Of a stretch of DNA of 5,131 nucleotides, positions 4,923-5,131 are shown piece after piece. Location: contig JAHYYD010000165.1 of assembly GCA_019425105.1 (NCBI GenBank), forward strand, positions 1 to 5,131, given 5' to 3'. The notes under the pieces are model-generated. The model was not told the DNA's origin, ran no database searches, and was given only the letters and a program-made list of their open reading frames with translations. Made by a program: the position numbers and the translations under genes. Position 1 is the first letter of the stretch; each line of letters starts with the position of its first letter. Source of the stretch: Actinomycetota bacterium (GTDB taxonomy: Bacteria; Actinomycetota; Actinomycetes; Actinomycetales; Actinomycetaceae).

Positions 4923-5131
4923 ATGTCCTATCACGTCGAGTACAGCGACACAGCCCTCAAGCAACTGAAGAAGATGGACCGATTCGACGCGCGACTCATT
5001 ACGTCATGGATCGGCAAAAACCTCGAGGGCTGCTCGGACCCCCGCATCCACGGCAAAGGACTGACCGCCAACCGATCAGGCGAGTGGCGCTACCGCATCG
5101 GCAACTACCGCGCCCTGTGCATCATCGAGGA
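4923..5131 (+). CDS. RelE/ParE-superfamily toxin, probable mRNA interferase (3' partial)
   Basis: The frame begins with ATG at 4923 and is open to the right edge, giving 69 complete codons of a protein usually about 85-95 residues long. RelE toxins cleave mRNA in the ribosomal A site. Visible family features are ALKQLKKMD (11-19), the helix ending WIGKNLEG (29-36), DPRIHGKGL (39-47), then SGEWRYRIGNYRALCII (52-68), the basic beta-sheet core. By alignment by eye with E. coli RelE, R56, R58 and R63 correspond to K52, K54 and R61 of its active site. The counterparts of R81 and Y87 lie beyond the window, so completeness of the active site cannot be judged. ParE-type gyrase poisons share the fold; the SGEWRYRIGNYR pattern favours RelE. 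No strong Shine-Dalgarno is seen, in line with coupling to the antitoxin. Confidence 0.88.
   Translation, partial: MSYHVEYSDTALKQLKKMDRFDARLITSWIGKNLEGCSDPRIHGKGLTANRSGEWRYRIGNYRALCIIE

Noticed and set aside
4617..4964. 115-codon minus-strand frame across the antitoxin and its promoter
   Set aside because: It is antisense to the recognisable antitoxin, promoter and toxin start and has no family features.
1..5131. CRISPR arrays, tRNA or rRNA genes, insertion sequences, phage genes
   Set aside because: No regularly spaced direct repeats, no tRNA-like cloverleaf, no transposase or integrase motifs and no terminal inverted repeats were seen on either strand.

Overview
The window looks like chromosomal DNA of a high-G+C Gram-positive bacterium (Actinomycetota). 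The genes use mostly G/C third positions, one gene starts with GTG, and the proteins resemble those of the Actinomyces/Schaalia type. That last, finer placement is a guess from style, not a measured result.

Left part (1-1988). The end of a membrane protein, probably the permease of an ABC-2 type exporter (stop at 96-98), is followed after a 22-base gap by a TetR-family repressor (121-837). The two probably form one unit in which an efflux system is controlled by its own drug-sensing repressor. A GT-B glycosyltransferase (834-1988, minus strand) converges on the repressor. The two stop codons share the palindrome CTAG, so the genes overlap by four bases.

Middle (1989-3540). A 227-base divergent intergenic region holds a perfect 11-bp inverted repeat without a U-tract and several GGTCA-type repeats. 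It leads, through a strong Shine-Dalgarno, into an intact 381-residue member of the ADP-ribosylglycohydrolase (DraG/ARH) family (2216-3361). This is the most interesting gene in the window. The family fold motifs are well kept, but three of the four metal-binding aspartates are replaced (TDDT-type motif reads TADT; GDSDST-type motif reads GNSNTT). It looks like a pseudoenzyme or a member with altered chemistry. No ADP-ribosyltransferase is visible beside it.

Right part (3541-5131). A small acidic protein of unknown function (3541-3768) is followed by a GNAT acetyltransferase on the minus strand (3915-4460; its start is set by a strong Shine-Dalgarno rather than by the longest ORF). Last comes a RelB/RelE-type toxin-antitoxin operon (4707-5131). 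The antitoxin stop directly abuts the toxin start (TGAATG). A 15-bp perfect palindrome lies over the putative -10 box and is a likely autoregulatory operator. The toxin runs off the right edge and its last residues are not visible.

There are no rRNA, tRNA, CRISPR, insertion-sequence or phage genes in the window, and no gene-free stretch exceeds 300 bases. All functional calls rest on motif recognition by eye.
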